From: Artemia franciscana
Taxonomy: Eukaryota > Arthropoda > Branchiopoda > Anostraca > Artemiidae
DNA: 64,000 bases
Assembly: GCF_032884065.1 (NCBI RefSeq)
Contig: NW_027062660.1
Location: 62,001-126,000, forward strand
Direction of reading: 5' to 3'
Part shown: positions 39,458 to 56,199 of the stretch, in pieces
How positions within the stretch are numbered: the first letter of the stretch is position 1
Layout: each line of letters begins with the position of its first letter
Made by a program: the position numbers and the translations under genes
Notes under the pieces: model-generated
What the model was told of the DNA's origin: nothing
The model's input: only the letters and a program-made list of their open reading frames with translations
Database searches by the model: none

Positions 39458-39460
<3 letters not shown>
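39262..39460 (+). repeat. Dispersed repeat (second copy of 3890-4090)
   Basis: Nearly identical to 3890-4090 and in the same orientation, from CCTGTCCATGGATTATTC to GGTGATTTCTCTTTTCAT, followed in both cases by TA repeats. Confidence 0.85.
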
Positions 39461-39686
<226 letters not shown>

Positions 39687-39689
39687 AAC

Positions 39690-41405
39690 ATAAATATTGA
39701 TATTACTGTCAGTAGCTTTCAACATACAAATATAAATACTTTAAAAAATGAGTAAATAAAATTGTAAGTGAATACAAAAAAAAGACTTAATGTAAACACG
39801 TTAAAAAGAACACGAAAACGACAGACTTTAAGATCACCCATTGGTATTACCAGTTATAGCATCAAAAGCCAGTAAAATACACTTTTTAACTCTGGAAACA
39901 TGTTTAAGTATTATTCGAAATCAAGAACTAATAAACTCTAATATAAACTCCACGAATGCACACACCTCGACACATAGTATAGATGATTACTGATACGTAT
40001 TTCTGAAGTTAGTCCATAGCTTGGATATTTACCAGGAAGTCTCAGGTTTATCTACAAGGTAATAATAGAATGTCCTTTTAGGTCAACAAGAGAGCCATCC
40101 ATCAGACTGGGCTCTCATTTTGTAAAATATGTATCAAATAAAACGAATTCACCCCATAAAATAATATTCTGAAATACCCTGTTTTAGCACTCATTCTACT
40201 AAAACCATAGCCTATATTGTTTTGTGTTCTCGCTACAGCACTAGTTCTATAATCCTACAAGATGCTGCCTAGAATTTTCACGGAATGATTTTTTATTCAA
40301 ATTAGATTAATCTACATGAAATTTCTAAATCTTTTTAAATGATTTAATGTAAATCTAATTAAATTTGATGTGAATTTATCGTAAGATAAATATGCTGCGT
40401 ACGCTGATTATCAATGGTTTTTGTTCCTTTTAAGTGTTAATTTCGCACTTTACTTCCAGCAGACAAAACGTTTTTGTGTTAATATTGTTAATGGTCTGAC
40501 TATTAGCACATGTGCTTAAGTGTTTTCTACTAGAAGGAAAAAACAATGAAAATAAAAACTAAAAGTAAAAAAGAAGCATAAAATAACAAGAAAACTTGTG
40601 TGTTTCTATACAAAGTGCGTCACAAGAAAGTTAAATAAGTGTCGTCGTCTTGGAAGCATCGGATTTTCATGGGAAACTTTATTAGTAAACATGGTGAATT
40701 CAGTGACGATGTAAAAAAGAGAATATTTCTGATCAGGCTCTCAAATATCAAGGACTGCGCTGAAGTTCCTTTTTTTTTCTTTTTTAAGCCTTTTGTTCGA
40801 CTGATTGTAAAAAGTGAACGAGTTGCTTGATGTACAATCCTTAGCCCAGGGCTGTGAGGGACAGGCTATATGTAAGTCACAGTAATTAACTATACTTGAA
40901 AACACTTTTCAGCCATAAAAATTTAAACGTGAATAGTTTTTTCATTCCACCCCCCAAAAAAATCAGGGGTTTCAAAAAACGACAGAAATTTGTTTTTATA
41001 AATTTTGTAATATTTTTATGAGTCGGACAAAAATTTAAGGGGGGGGGGTTCAAACCAGGTACCTCCTCGCCTATGTTCCAAACGGTGCTTTTACGGAGGT
41101 GTGAAAACTTTAGAAGAATAGACAGATACACTTTCCAACTAAGCTTAGAACAATAAAAGCCACGGAAATATTTTCATCAAGATCAAACCCTCTTAGCTGA
41201 GGGTACTTTGTTCAATTTTTCAAAAGTTTGTACATTTTTTGACGCTAGTAACTATCCATGGATGCCTTTAACCTCAATTCATTTTATATATTTGAAATTG
41301 GAAAAAACTATAATTAAAAAAAAATTACAAAACTAGATATTACAGTAGTTTGTTTGGAATGATTTTGAGTTGAAACTATTTGATTTTTGATGCACCTTAT
41401 AAGTA
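39690..41405. other. Intron, nothing recognised
   Basis: AT-rich sequence with only short incidental open frames. A run of G near 41039-41048 is the only odd composition. Confidence 0.5.
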
Positions 41406-41410
41406 ATATA

Positions 41411-41552
41411 CAGTAGCGAATTATTTCCCGAACATGTCACACATTTCACAGCGCGTGATTGTGTAAGTTGACGGACCGGACCGTCAGAGCAATGCATCGG
41501 CTGAGATCTGTGAAAAAAATTTCAATGGAGAGTATATGACTTTTCGCTACTG
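41411..41552. mobile_element. 142-bp MITE with TA target duplication (pogo/Tc1-like ends)
   Basis: The ends are CAGTAGCGAA and TTCGCTACTG, exact inverted copies, each flanked by TA (41409-41410 and 41553-41554). CAGT-starting ends with TA duplications are usual for pogo/Tigger and related elements. The interior holds GACGGACCGGACCGTC and no coding sequence. Confidence 0.7.
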
Positions 41553-41555
41553 TAA

Positions 41556-42351
41556 ATTACCTTGATTTGATTTGATGTCACAAGGCCTTAATTTGCTCAA
41601 GCAAACCATACACTTATGATTTTTTCCTCTTTTTTATCGTTATATTCTTCTTTTTTATGATTTTATTCTTCTTTTTATTTTCTTATCTATAGTGTAAAAT
41701 TATAAGAAAAAAACTAACAAAACGAATAAAAATAAAACAATAAGAAATACTTTAAATCATTTTGTTAGAATTTCTCTTTGAAAAGCAAAAACAAAACATA
41801 TAGATTCGAACAAATTGTACTTTCACAATTTGGAACAAAATTGAAAGGGGTATCGGACACCAGTGATCACTAAGGAAATTAAACGGTCCAATCTATAAAA
41901 CGCTAGAAAACAGTTAGTATAGTACAATAGTGCAATAATTAATAAGTCTAGACAACACCACACTTTTCTTTTATCTTTCCCAACAAATCCAGACGATTAT
42001 ACTTATTTACTACACTGTAAGTTTCGCAAGGGAGACGAATTGCAAAACAAGTAAAAATAATAAACAAAATTTTTTAAAATCAATATCTATAATGGTAGAA
42101 CAGTATTATTCATATAGTTCTTTGATTAAAAAATTATAACATATAAAAAGGCTAATACAATTAAAACAAAATACATTTTAATTTACCAATAGAGGAAAAA
42201 TAAATATTCCTAAGAAAAATAGCAAGCACAGTAAAGGAATACTTCATATTAATAAGCAGTAATCAGTCAAAATAGAGATAAAAACAAACAAAACTTTAGA
42301 AGGAAAAAGGCATTGAAAAAATCTCCGTTAAAGGATCACCATTAAAATTAC
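41556..42351. other. Intron, nothing recognised
   Basis: AT-rich sequence. No element or frame stands out before the donor of the small CABIN1 exon. Confidence 0.5.
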
Positions 42352-42459
42352 CTGTAAGTCGGTATCCTCAACTTCGGAAGGCGTATCAGAAGACGGTTGA
42401 GAGCTGATCAATAGGGGAGCTTCAGACTTCAACTTGACTTTGATTATATCCGAGAACGA
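42352..42459 (-). CDS. CABIN1: CABIN1-like small linker exon
   Basis: A 108-base exon (36 codons, phase 0 at both ends) between TGTCTTCTAG and a CAG/GTAATT donor. The peptide starts SFSDIIKVKLKSEAP and ends in a Ser/Glu/Asp-rich run. It is low-complexity and acidic, like the poorly conserved CABIN1 linker between the first TPR block and the basic stretch. Sequence similarity alone would not identify it. The call rests on the splice signals, the open phase-0 frame, and the exact phase match to the exons before (51463-51673, minus) and after (17766-17938, plus). It is the last exon seen on the minus strand. Confidence 0.65.
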
Positions 42460-42844
42460 CTAGAAGACACTTGATTAGTACACTGCTTCAAAAGGTTTTC
42501 TTATATCTCATTTCCTTCTCTAGAAACTTATATTTTTCTATTTTCTCCATAATATATTATATTCTCTTTTCTCACTGATTAAAATTATTATGAAATTCAT
42601 CCTTTCCTGCATTTGAAAGGAAATCAATAAATAAACTAGATATAATTTCAACACTGGTTCATAGGATTCTTTCCTTAAGCTCGTGAGTGCACACACAAGG
42701 GGAAGCCCGACGGACCTTTGAAGGTCACAACTAAGCGATATAATTTTCCAGGTCGAAAAATAGGACACCAGTCCAAATGACTTTAATTTTATGAGACTGG
42801 AATTCCCCGAGGGTCTGTTTAGGTCTTTTTCGAGTAATACATGC

Positions 42845-42960
42845 TATTACAACTACTAACAATTCAACGCAGACCAAGCCACCTGAGGCCAAAACAGCTA
42901 CACACGCTCCTCGCCCATCCTACTCTATTCAAATCTTTACTCTTTAGACCCTCCCATGAA
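42845..42960 (-). mobile_element. RTE-type LINE 3'-end fragment
   Basis: On the minus strand it has the GTGTGTAGCTGTTTTGGCCT and CAGGTGGCTTGGTC tail seen in the 9886 and 34990 fragments, followed by a GTTAGTAGTTGTAAT end. Confidence 0.5.
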
Positions 42961-43639
42961 GTTCTCTGGTAATACATAGGTCAAACTGATTTTTCCCACA
43001 CCTTGGGTGCCAGAAAAACCTTGGACTAGTATGTCCTTGTTAAAAAATTCAAAAGATCCGAAAAACAGTTTTAGTTTCCACTTTCTAAGAGAGGCTAAGA
43101 TCAATAGTATAGGATGCATGCAGAAAGTAAATCATTAACAAGTTTTATGATCTTCATCCTAAATCGGCAGGTAATAGCAAATTGGGCACTTTATACTCTT
43201 TATTAAGCTTTAGATATTCATAATATGGTTATAATAATGCTCAATACATACTCAAACACACTGATAATAAGTAAAATGGACAAATAATGAACTGAGTAAT
43301 GTACTGAACCTATGATAATAAAATAAAAAATCTGAAGTTTTCTATTTGGTTACCTGGGGCCCTCGAACTAAAATACAAAAGCAAATAATTATCACTGAAA
43401 GTAATTGATTGTTTCTTATCAGTTGGTAAATCAATACAAAGATTTTACTAAGGGCGTAAATCTGTTCTAAAACCGAACTGGCTATACACAACAAATACCT
43501 TGGTTTTATACCAAGATCATTGGACTCCATTAATCAAAATCGGGTCTTTACACAAGCTGCGTTTACCGTTAGGGAGAAAATTCTTGCCTAATCTAACTTG
43601 TGAATAGTTATTTCATTTATTTTGGCTTGGTTTTATGTC

Positions 43640-43870
43640 ACTGTTCTCCCTGTATGAGAGGGGCTGCCCCCTTCTCCATCCCTCGCTCCTTACGATAAGG
43701 TTTTTAGTACTATAAAAGCTGCGCATTCCATTTCAAGGACCCCCTGTCTTTTGGAGTCGTTCTTAAAGAATTGGGACAAAAGTTTAACTTTAGCGTAAAT
43801 AGAAACCGGTTGAAGAGGAGGAAAAACCACTCAAGCGGAATAACTTCTGTTATTTTTAAGTTACGATGTT
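43640..43870. repeat. Decayed hairpin-type dispersed repeat
   Basis: Holds CTCGCTCCTTACGATAAGG, AACTTTAGCGTAAAT and a GTTGCTCATTGCTTTCTAC tail. These are the landmarks of the 15692 and 58993 hairpins, but the arms no longer match. Confidence 0.6.
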
Positions 43871-44004
43871 GCTCATTGCTTTCTACATAAGATATTAGTT
43901 AATATAGACACCAAAAAAGGTTTGGGAATAAAAATAATGTAAAATAAATATAAATAACACAATAAATATAAAACCTGGGTGGCACTCTTATTAAAAAAAG
44001 ATAA

Positions 44005-47669
<3,665 letters not shown>

Positions 47670-47939
47670 TAATAAATAAAACAATGAACCAGCGTTACAG
47701 GTGATTTAATTTTTTGATAAAATTTAATAATAAAATTCTAGTAAAATCTGCGTCTTCATTCTAAGACGCAGATTTAAGACAAAGAAAAAAAAATTCAGAC
47801 TGATGTTCTTTATGGTTGCACCAGTAGCTGCAATCTAGCAAGCGTTATCAAAACAATTTTAAAGATTGGAACAGGCTAACCAGGAAAAACAAAAAAATTT
47901 TAAAAATTTAATCATAAAAAAGTAATAATAGCAAAAGCT

Positions 47940-49565
47940 GGCAATACAATAAATAAATAAATAAAAAATAAATATATTCGCAAATTTGATGGCAGGCCGT
48001 TAAGCCTCTACAAAACAAAAATCTTAATTTGCATTTCTTCTAAATTTGCATAAGGAGAAAATGTCACTTGAATAATATTCATCAACTTCCTTCTTGAATG
48101 TCCGTAGGTTTCTGGAGCAGATTACTCTTTCTGGTAAGTTGTTCCAATGCTGAACAACTCGGTTGCCGAAAGTCCATCGGCCCATGTCCTTGTAAAAACG
48201 TTCCATACTCACTTTGTACTGATGTCCTCGGAGATGATTTTTATTGAACTGCACAATTCTCTGGGCTGGTACGTTATCATAGGCTCCATTGCAGAGCTTG
48301 TACATTTCAATAAGATCACCACGATGGAATCTATATGCGAGGGTTGGGATTTCAAGCTTTCTAAGCCGCTCTTCGTAGGGAAGGAAGCGTAACCTGGGAG
48401 AGAATTTAGTTATCCTCCTCTGAACATTTTCGAGAGCATCTATGTCCTTGTTGTAGTATGGTCTTGTAGAACAATGTCCATACTCAAGAATCGGGCGGAC
48501 AAGGGACTTATAGAGCGTAGCAAGCATTTTGTCGTCCTCGCACGAAAAGTTTCTTCTGATCATACCAGCAACTTTGGAAGCCTTCTTGACGACAGCTTCA
48601 TAGTGGCTACTGAAGTTCAGTTCAGAATCCACTAAGATGCCTAGGTCTCTTTCTTCTCTACTAAGAGTGATTGCAGCGGAACCAAGAAAGTATGAGGATG
48701 AAAAGTTTTGTGGACCCAGAGTGAGGATATGACTTTTCTGGGTATTGATTTCCATGATCCACTTCCTCATCCAGTCATCGATCCGCCTGCAGGTGGTGAA
48801 TGTCTTCACATGACGAGATGACACGATAGAGCTTTGTGTCGTCCGCGTAGAGAAGGATGTCAGATTTGATGCCCTCAACTAGGTCGTTGATGTAGAGATT
48901 AAACAGAAGGGGGCCGAGAATTGACCCCTGGGGTACTCCGCTAAGAACTTCTTCTTCGGCATTGCTGAGACAACCTTCTACGCACACAACTTGCTTTCTT
49001 CCAGTTAAGAAGTCCGTAATCCATTGAAGAAGACTGAATGAGGACCCGGATGATGAGAGACCGTATTTCCTGAGCTTCTTGACGAGACGCTTATGGGGAA
49101 CTTTGTCAAAGGCTTTCTTGAGATCCAAGTATATGAGATCAATCTGGAACCCCTTGTCGATGTTTTTCTTCCAATCATCTGTGGCACAAAGCAGTTGGAT
49201 CTCTGCAGATCGTTCCTTAAGAAAACCAAACTGCTTTTCGGTAAGTATTTTTTCTCGTTTTAAGCGTTCTAGGGTGTGGTCTGCAATGAGAGACTCAAGT
49301 ACTTTACACATAATACAAGTGAGGCTGATCGGTCTGTAGTTTGATGGGTCTTCTCGTTTCCCACCTTTGTATATTGGGACGACAATAGCTTTTTTCCAAA
49401 TAGTGGGAAGCTCACCGAGTTCAAGAGACTTTCTGTAAATGTAGACTAGTGGCTCTGTTATTACCGTTGCAAGTTCTTTTAGCAGTTTTGGATGTAGATT
49501 GTCTGGGCCTGTGGACTTGCTTGGGTTAAGTTCTCTGAGTTTTTTTAGAACATCGCTAATTATTA
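47940..49565 (-). mobile_element. CR1-like LINE, 5'-truncated, one frameshift
   Basis: Non-LTR reverse transcriptase. In order: NPSKSTGPDNLHPKLLKELA; NYRPISLT; QFGFLKERSAEIQLL; DLKKAFDKVPHKRL; SGVPQGSILGPLLFN; the catalytic YADDTKLY; then the C-terminal DLGILVDSELNFSSH, LYKSLVRPILEYG, ENVQRRITK and LPERVI parts typical of CR1/L2-type elements. A one-base shift near 48790 separates the two frames just after YADD. The C-terminal frame ends at about 48024. The tail contains a TTTA-type microsatellite (47955-47975), as usual for the group. The endonuclease part is absent. Confidence 0.85.
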
Positions 49566-49569
49566 AATA

Positions 49570-50990
49570 TAATAATAATAATTAATAATAGCAAAAAACT
49601 TATATTTTGTTGCACTTCAGCACAAAATTAAGATAAAGATATCATTCTATAGCAAAAGCTATTAATTCGATCTTGAGTAATTCGATTTTTTTTTATAATA
49701 TTGCAACAGTACTACAAAATATTTAAAATATTTTTGCAACAATACCTAAAATATTTTTGCAACAATACTTAAAGTATTTTTGAAAAGTTGGGACTAATTG
49801 GGATTCTAATAAGGAGTCTTTATTATGAATCGAAATAAAAAAATATATGTATATATATAGACCATTGCATTCATCATTTCCTAACCTAGATGATCAGGAA
49901 ATTATCACTTTTTTCAAGGTTCAAGGTTCTCTTTTACAGTAGCAATGAAATACACAATTTTACATTTTTTTTTTCGTTGGCGAGGAGCAGAGTTCGTATA
50001 CTAACGAGAAAAAAAAATAAAATAAAAAATACATCATATTACTGAAATAAACACAACTATTCATGCCTGATTTTCTTATTGAAGAAGCAACACCGAAATA
50101 CCACTCAAACCTACCGTCAAACACTGGTTCATTCGAGACAATACTAACTTAAATTATCAGGCTTACACTAGGCAGGGTGTGCAGAAAGATCAAATCCAAA
50201 CAATCACAAAATAATAAAAATAATAAATACAAGCATTGAATACAAGCAAACGTTTTCCGGTATGGGGGGAGGGTTAACAATTTTCAAGGGTGATTCCCTT
50301 CCCCTCTCGTGTACAGTATTCCAGGTAGCAAATTACAGCCAATATGAAATATATTTTGATAATCAATCCACGAAATTTTCATTAGACTAGGCGATTCGCA
50401 AGGTCTTAATATGACCCTGATTACTCTTTTCGTTGGTTACATAGCTTGGATTATTGTTATCCATCTAATTTCTACTTAATAACTTACAAAAGTTCGAATA
50501 GCAATTCGGCTCCAGTCAATTTCAATAAGTTCCGACACAGGTAATTGTCCTACACCAAAATAAGTTTAAATTTTTTAATTTTTAAAGCATTGAATGACCA
50601 ACGTTCTGAGCCGAAATCTAATGGTAGCAAGTGACAATGTTACATCTATAAATACGATAAACTTAGACCAAATCAAAGGAACCATGTACCGCACTGTAAA
50701 TCTTGACCATCTGAAATCTGAATTATCATTTCAATATTATAATTCGGTGGGTGCCCTCTTAAGTGTCAATGAACGAACCCAACACTGATTTTAGAAAAAT
50801 GGATGAAATTCGATATATTGCTTTTAGTCAGACATTGAAAGCAGAAAAGAAGAGCTGGGAATTTTCTATTCCAATTAAAATTTGTAAGTAGAGTATTTGT
50901 GTTAAATAGATCGAATTTTATAGTGTGGTTGGAAAGCTGTATTAAGTTGTAAGTAGTGTATGGAAAGTTATAGTTTAGTAAGAAACTGCA
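49570..50990. other. Intron, nothing recognised
   Basis: AT-rich sequence. It has short repeats such as AATATTTTTGCAACAATAC near 49730-49770 and no supported gene. Confidence 0.5.
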
Positions 50991-51132
<142 letters not shown>

Positions 51133-51462
51133 GTTAGTTATTTATGTTAGAAAATGTGACTTAATACAAGATGTTTTGTTTGGGTATAAGGTCATCCAAG
51201 ACGTTTGAACGAGTAGGTAAGGTCAAAACTTCGATCAAGTGTCGATCTTTTCAAAATATCAATGTATGAGCACATTTTATTTTTTACGAAATTATCAAAT
51301 TGTTTATACTAAAATATGTCAACAGATTTCCTCGCAACAAAACGCTGTAACAGTCAATTTCAACAATTGCAATTTAGGAAATACCCTTTTTTATAGAATC
51401 TGCCTTACACGCCAATGGCTGCAATGGAGGTACAGAAAAGATCAAAACAATATGTGACTTAC

Positions 51463-51673
51463 TCTACCATCAGGATTTGAGGTTAAAGAATCGTAGTATT
51501 CAATTAGAGAGTGGCAAAGAGCCAAAAAAGTTGGTTGATCAACAATTAACGTTGCTTGCTTTGCTGGTTCCATAGGGGGCACTTGAAATCTGAGTTTACG
51601 CAGTGAAAGTGCTTCTTCCATAAACGAATGAACCAATCCTTCATCACAGGGGTAGGTATCCCACAAACCAGAC
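51463..51673 (-). CDS. CABIN1: CABIN1-like exon
   Basis: Internal exon of 211 bases. The acceptor is TTTGAAG, the first base completes the codon left open by the 59-kb exon, and the end is phase 0 before GTAAGT. The peptide carries SFMEEALSLRKLRFQ and later IVDQPTFLALCHSLIEYYDSL. These correspond to the CABIN1 stretch with VDEALGLRKKRQ followed by an aromatic/leucine-rich helix, just after the TPR block. Phase and peptide order both support joining it after the 59264-59472 exon, about 7.6 kb upstream in the gene. Homology comes from remembered family sequence, not a search. The exon is plainly coding-like against repeat-rich flanks. Confidence 0.82.
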
Positions 51674-51810
51674 CTTCAAATAAAGAACGTCGCTTATCTA
51701 AAAATTGCTAAAAAGCAGACGTTACACATACTAGAAAACGTACTAAATCATACATTCATTAAATTTGGCATTTCGCCAAATATTTATGCCACATACTACT
51801 ATGCACACAG

Positions 51811-51900
51811 TCCTCTGGTGGCCCAATGGGTTTGATCTCAACTTGGTAATACGGGATTCAAAGTTTAAACCCGGCTGCACCAACACATTGCAGGGCTGAT
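51811..51900 (+). mobile_element. Possible tRNA-derived SINE fragment
   Basis: TGGCCCAATGGGTTTG resembles a degenerate box A, and GGATTCAAAGTTTAAACCC resembles a box B about 45 bp later, as in the tRNA head of a SINE. No target duplication or tail was found. Confidence 0.3.
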
Positions 51901-51964
51901 ACAAGGACCTTAATAGTCAAGAAGCATCGTTAATCTGACACAATACAGTACAGAAACTTGAAAC

Positions 51965-52250
51965 CTCTAAAGTAGGGCTCTCAGATACGCTAAATCTGAT
52001 GGTGTGATTTCATTAAGGCCACTTATCTTTTTGGGGGTGTTTCCCACTTTTTTTCAAAAATCAGACAAATTTTTGCAGCCTTGTAGCCTTTGATGGTTAA
52101 CATTAAATTTAATAAATTTTATACATTTGGAAATAGCGTAATAAGCGAATTCTTTGATATAATACTTGTTATTAAAATCATTTTTTACAGTCTCGGCTAT
52201 TACTGGGCCGAGTCGATCCTTACTTACAGTTAGTTACCGCCAATTGTTGG
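51965..52250 (+). repeat. Dispersed repeat fragment
   Basis: Diverged copy of 16860-17110: GGGGGTGTTTCCC, CCTTTGATGG, GGGCCGAGTCGATCCTTACT, CAGTTAGTTACCGCCAATTG. A third copy lies inverted at 57690-57860. Confidence 0.7.
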
Positions 52251-52379
52251 ATTTATTTCTTCTTATTTTTCACCAAGGCACTCCGTATAGAAGGAATTGC
52301 GGTAGCAATTTCGAAGGGGACTCATTCGATTGCAAATTTAAAGTTCTAATTCCCTTTTTTAGATTTAAAAGTAACTGGG

Positions 52380-52580
52380 CTTCTACTACTACTATTACTA
52401 CCACTACTATGAAAGCTTGGGGTGTTGGGGTGAAATTTTATGGGAATGTTTATGGGGAGTTCGAATAAAACAAAAATACACATGCATGCAGGTTGTGAAA
52501 AGGGAATATAGACAATATCTTAGGAACAGCTGAGAGTATTATGTTAAAACTTTCAGGGCATGTTGAGAGGGATGTTGAAC
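52380..52580 (+). repeat. Dispersed repeat with ACT triplets
   Basis: CTACTACTACTATTACTACC, then GCATGCAGGTTGT, TTAGGAACAGCTGAGAGTAT and TTTCAGGGCATGTTGAGAGG. The same landmarks recur at 55560-55990. Confidence 0.6.
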
Positions 52581-53159
52581 TAACCAAAAGGCACAATAGT
52601 ACAGTTAATCGAAGGTTTAACCTCAAACAAACTGCAATAATTTTGATTTTGGTACTATTGAAACCAAATAAAAAAATTCGACAACACATAAAATATGGGC
52701 AAAAATCGAACGAGGCAAAATTGACCATTTTTCGTCTTTCCTTATAGAATGACAACTTTTAAAAACAACTGAATTTGTACGTATAGAAAGTCTGTAATAG
52801 GTAAATCTGGTACGTAGATCACGAACATGCACTTTTTTTTGTTATAAATCCTCACGTTCAGTCCCCCCCCCCTCATGCCCATAATTCAAGCGTCGATATA
52901 GGTCTGAGAGCAACACTACGCAAAGTTGAATTCATACAGGCAAAATAGGATTGCTAATACAGAAAAGAAGTCGTGTACATGACAATTTACCAAACCCCCA
53001 TCCAACCCTCCACCCTAAACATGACCATCCCAAATTTTTAGAATCCAATAAGCAACTTCTCACAACTACTTAAATCATTGATTTTGATTTGAACAAAAAA
53101 TCACAGATAATTTGAAAGTGCAAAAGGATTGGAGATTCATCACATTTTATTTAATTAAT

Positions 53160-54240
53160 CACAAGTATTCTTCATCTTCGATTTGAACCCGAGCATTAGA
53201 ACAACTAGTTCCTTTGCAAGATTTGCAAGCAATGTCACATTCGATGCCATTTTGATGACAGCTGCACCGGTTACTATCACATGATCCCTTACAACCATAC
53301 TTCAAAACAGTGAGAACTTTCTTTGATGCCGCTGGAAGATCCGTGAAGATAGGATACAGCATGCCGTTCTTAAGTTTCCGTCCCCAATTCTCAGGATCAA
53401 GAGCAGGTCTCTGAAGCTCAATCTAAGTAGACCTTGTGGTGCTCAGGAATAAAATGATAAAAGTAACAATACAAGTTGGTATCGTCACCGATAACAACAG
53501 TGTACAAAGTATTCGAACACTCAACCGCAGTAAGTAAGTCAGCATTAGCTTTAGCTTGGATGGTTTTCAGACCTTTGCCTCATAAATGATCAGAAAATAC
53601 ATTGACGAAGGGCTATATTCTATATGCACGAAAAAAAATTTTTTTGGTGGTCAGTGTCATTTCTAGGCTAAACAGTATTTCCCTTCCAGTGACACGGTTT
53701 CACATAGGATGAGTCACGTCTTTTGTCGAAGCAGCAATGTCGTAGCCATCAAAGACAATAATGGTGTTTGGATATTCGGCCGAAACGTAGTTCAAGTATC
53801 GGTCTAAGATCTCGGAGTATGTTTATTTCTTCGTCCAGGGAATCCTGTGAAGCAAAGTGCCCTCGTCTAGACGTAGGTGTAATTCAGAATATGCTCTTCC
53901 CCAATAGTATCAATATCCGAAAGTCGCTTGGTAGCTTTTGCTAGCTCTGGTATATTTTCTTTTGGAATGTGCCAGAATCTTCAAAAATAGACGCAGGATA
54001 GGAACAAAGTTCTTATTAAAATGAAGATAATTCGTCCATATTCAGTCTTTTGGATATAGTTAGAAGGTGCAGAAACAATAATGAAGGGTCTAAACGGTGG
54101 ATTTCTCCCCCGTTTCTTTGCTTCGTCGTCATAAGGACTGCCTGATCCTACTGTCCTAACAGATGCTCCTTCAGAGATTTCCACACCATTTCGTCGAGAG
54201 TCTTCTTCCTGACTTACACCGCATTGTCGAAGTTAACATT
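53160..54240 (-). pseudogene. Degenerate gene with Cys-rich C-terminal domain
   Basis: Pieces read along the minus strand: PASIFEDSGTFQKK; RYLNYVSAEYPNTIIVFDGY with ASTKDVTHP; LKTIQAKANADLL with TLYTVVIGDDTN; ALDPENWGRKLKNGMLYP; and finally a Cys-rich end (YGCKGSCDSN, CSCHQNG, CDIACKSCKG). The family is common as multicopy genes in arthropods. The VVIGDDTN and FDGY parts look like a PIN-type nuclease fold, but that is inference from memory. Stops and frameshifts occur throughout, and only the last ~67 codons are open. Confidence 0.55.
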
Positions 54241-54244
54241 TTCT

Positions 54245-55220
54245 GCAGCAGTCATGCCAGTAGCAAGCATTGGAAGCAATAGCGGATCACCCTCAAAAGG
54301 AGACGACTGCTCTATAAAGTAGATAACTATTTGTGTGTCTTAGCAGTCCCTCTGCTGCCTTGGAATACCAGACCCTTTGTCTTAATCGCTTGTGTCCGGT
54401 TGAACCCCAACCTTAACTATGTAAAACCGGGTGAAGCTGATCACTTTAGAGTATGAATAACACCAATCTCTTGAGATACTTTTGACAGCTTAACAAGACA
54501 TTCTTGTCATACCGTCAGTGTAATTATAAAGTATCAGTTATCATTCTAGTGCCGTTATCATTATCATTCTAGTAGAGAAGTAGTATTTATTGACAATAAA
54601 ATGTAGCCTTACTTCTGATGGCTCATAGTAAAACATACCCATCGTGTCCTTTCACTATTTAGCTATGCTCCAATTTCAGCTTGGCAAAACCTACCTTGGA
54701 TCTTGAATGTAACTAAAAAGTGAAATAAAAGCCAAAATTGATAAGTAAGCGTACTACTTACACGTTCTTTAAACTTGAAAGTCGACAAAATGGGTCAGCC
54801 TGTTCTGGCGCATTACCGCATCTGTGGGAAAATTTTCAAATGTGTGCAAAACCATTTATTTAATTAGGTGTGCATGGGAGGAGGGCAAAATGTGCAAGAA
54901 GTTAGGACATGTGCTATTCCTAGCGTTTTGGCACAGGATGTGTAAATTTTCTTTGCATGGATCCAAATCCTTGTAATATCCAACGTGTATTAATGCTCGC
55001 TTTATCAAGCGCATTTATGTATGTTGCCAACGACTCAGGGATGGTAAAAATACAGAAACTAGTCCATATTAGTGGTCTATGTACCATATTTTTCTATCAA
55101 CAAATTCCTAAAAGTGCAAGCTATTTCTTTTCAGTCTTTATTTTATAAGAAAATGCGAGAAAACGTCAATTTCGCATCGACCAATGTTGGTCGATTATTT
55201 TATATCTACATTTTTGTACA
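54245..55220. other. Intron, nothing recognised
   Basis: No coherent frame. Short duplications such as TATCATTCTAGTGCC/TATCATTCTAGTAGA near 54540 are the only structure noted. Confidence 0.5.
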
Positions 55221-55224
55221 ATTT

Positions 55225-55990
55225 GTTTGAGGTAACCACTAAAATTAATCAAGTCACCCTATGCGCATGCAGGTTGCTATATGCATGCACAATATGCATA
55301 GGCAATCTCCAACGGACGAGTTAGACTATTTGAAATTTTCATGCTATGTTGAGGGAGGTAACCACAAAAATTAATCAAATCAGACTATATGTATGCACAA
55401 TATGCATCAGCAATCTTCAACGGACGAGTTAGAGCATTTGGAATTTTCATGCTATGTTGAGGCAGGTGTTGAACTAGTAACAAGGTCCTATGTACATACT
55501 ACTACTATTAATACTAGTAGTAGCACCACTACTACTTACCATTACTAGCGCTATTATTACTGAGACTAATGGTATTAAACTGAAACTTTCAGAAATGGTT
55601 GAGGGAGATGTAAGACTAAATCAAAACACGTTATGTGCATGCACGTTATCAGAAGGGCCAATCAGCAATGTATCAGAAACACCTTAGAGTACTGGGTTGA
55701 AACTATCAGGGTATGTTGAGGGATGGCCGAATAGGCACAATGTGAATACTACTGCTTCTACTACTACTACTAATATTGCTACTGTTATCACTACTGCTAC
55801 TCCCACTGCTCTTACAAATAATACTACTGTTACTACGACTACTATTATTGCTAATACTACGGGTACTTAGGTAAAACTATCAGGGAATGAAAACAGCTTG
55901 GTTGAACTAAATCAGAAAGCACTATGTGCATGTGGGTTGCCAAAAGGGTGTATCAGCAATATCTCAAGAGCAACTTAGTGTATTCAGCTA
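55225..55990 (+). repeat. Tandem/dispersed repeat with ACT-triplet runs
   Basis: Two tandem units (about 55228-55350 and 55350-55465) share GAGGTAACCAC, ATTAATCAA, ATGCACAATATGCAT, ACGGACGAGTTAGA and TTTTCATGCTATGTTGAGG. They are followed by ACT-triplet runs and two looser units with TTTCAGAAATGGTTGAGG and ACTATCAGGG. Confidence 0.7.
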
Positions 55991-56199
55991 AAGCATTGCC
56001 GAATGAACAAAATTCATACATTCTAAATTCATAAATTCACAAAATTCTAAAATTCATTTGTGCCTTGTTATCTGTCAGTTTTTAATACGTACTGTCCAAT
56101 GCTTTTTCCGTTTTATTTTGGACGTTTTTCTTTTTTTTTAAGTACAAGCGTCATTTAGTCTGAATTAATTTTTGATTAGACTGCTTGTATGAACTATCA

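Noticed and set aside
48147-49339. Plus-strand open frames opposite the LINE
   Set aside because: They are shadows of the minus-strand reverse transcriptase.
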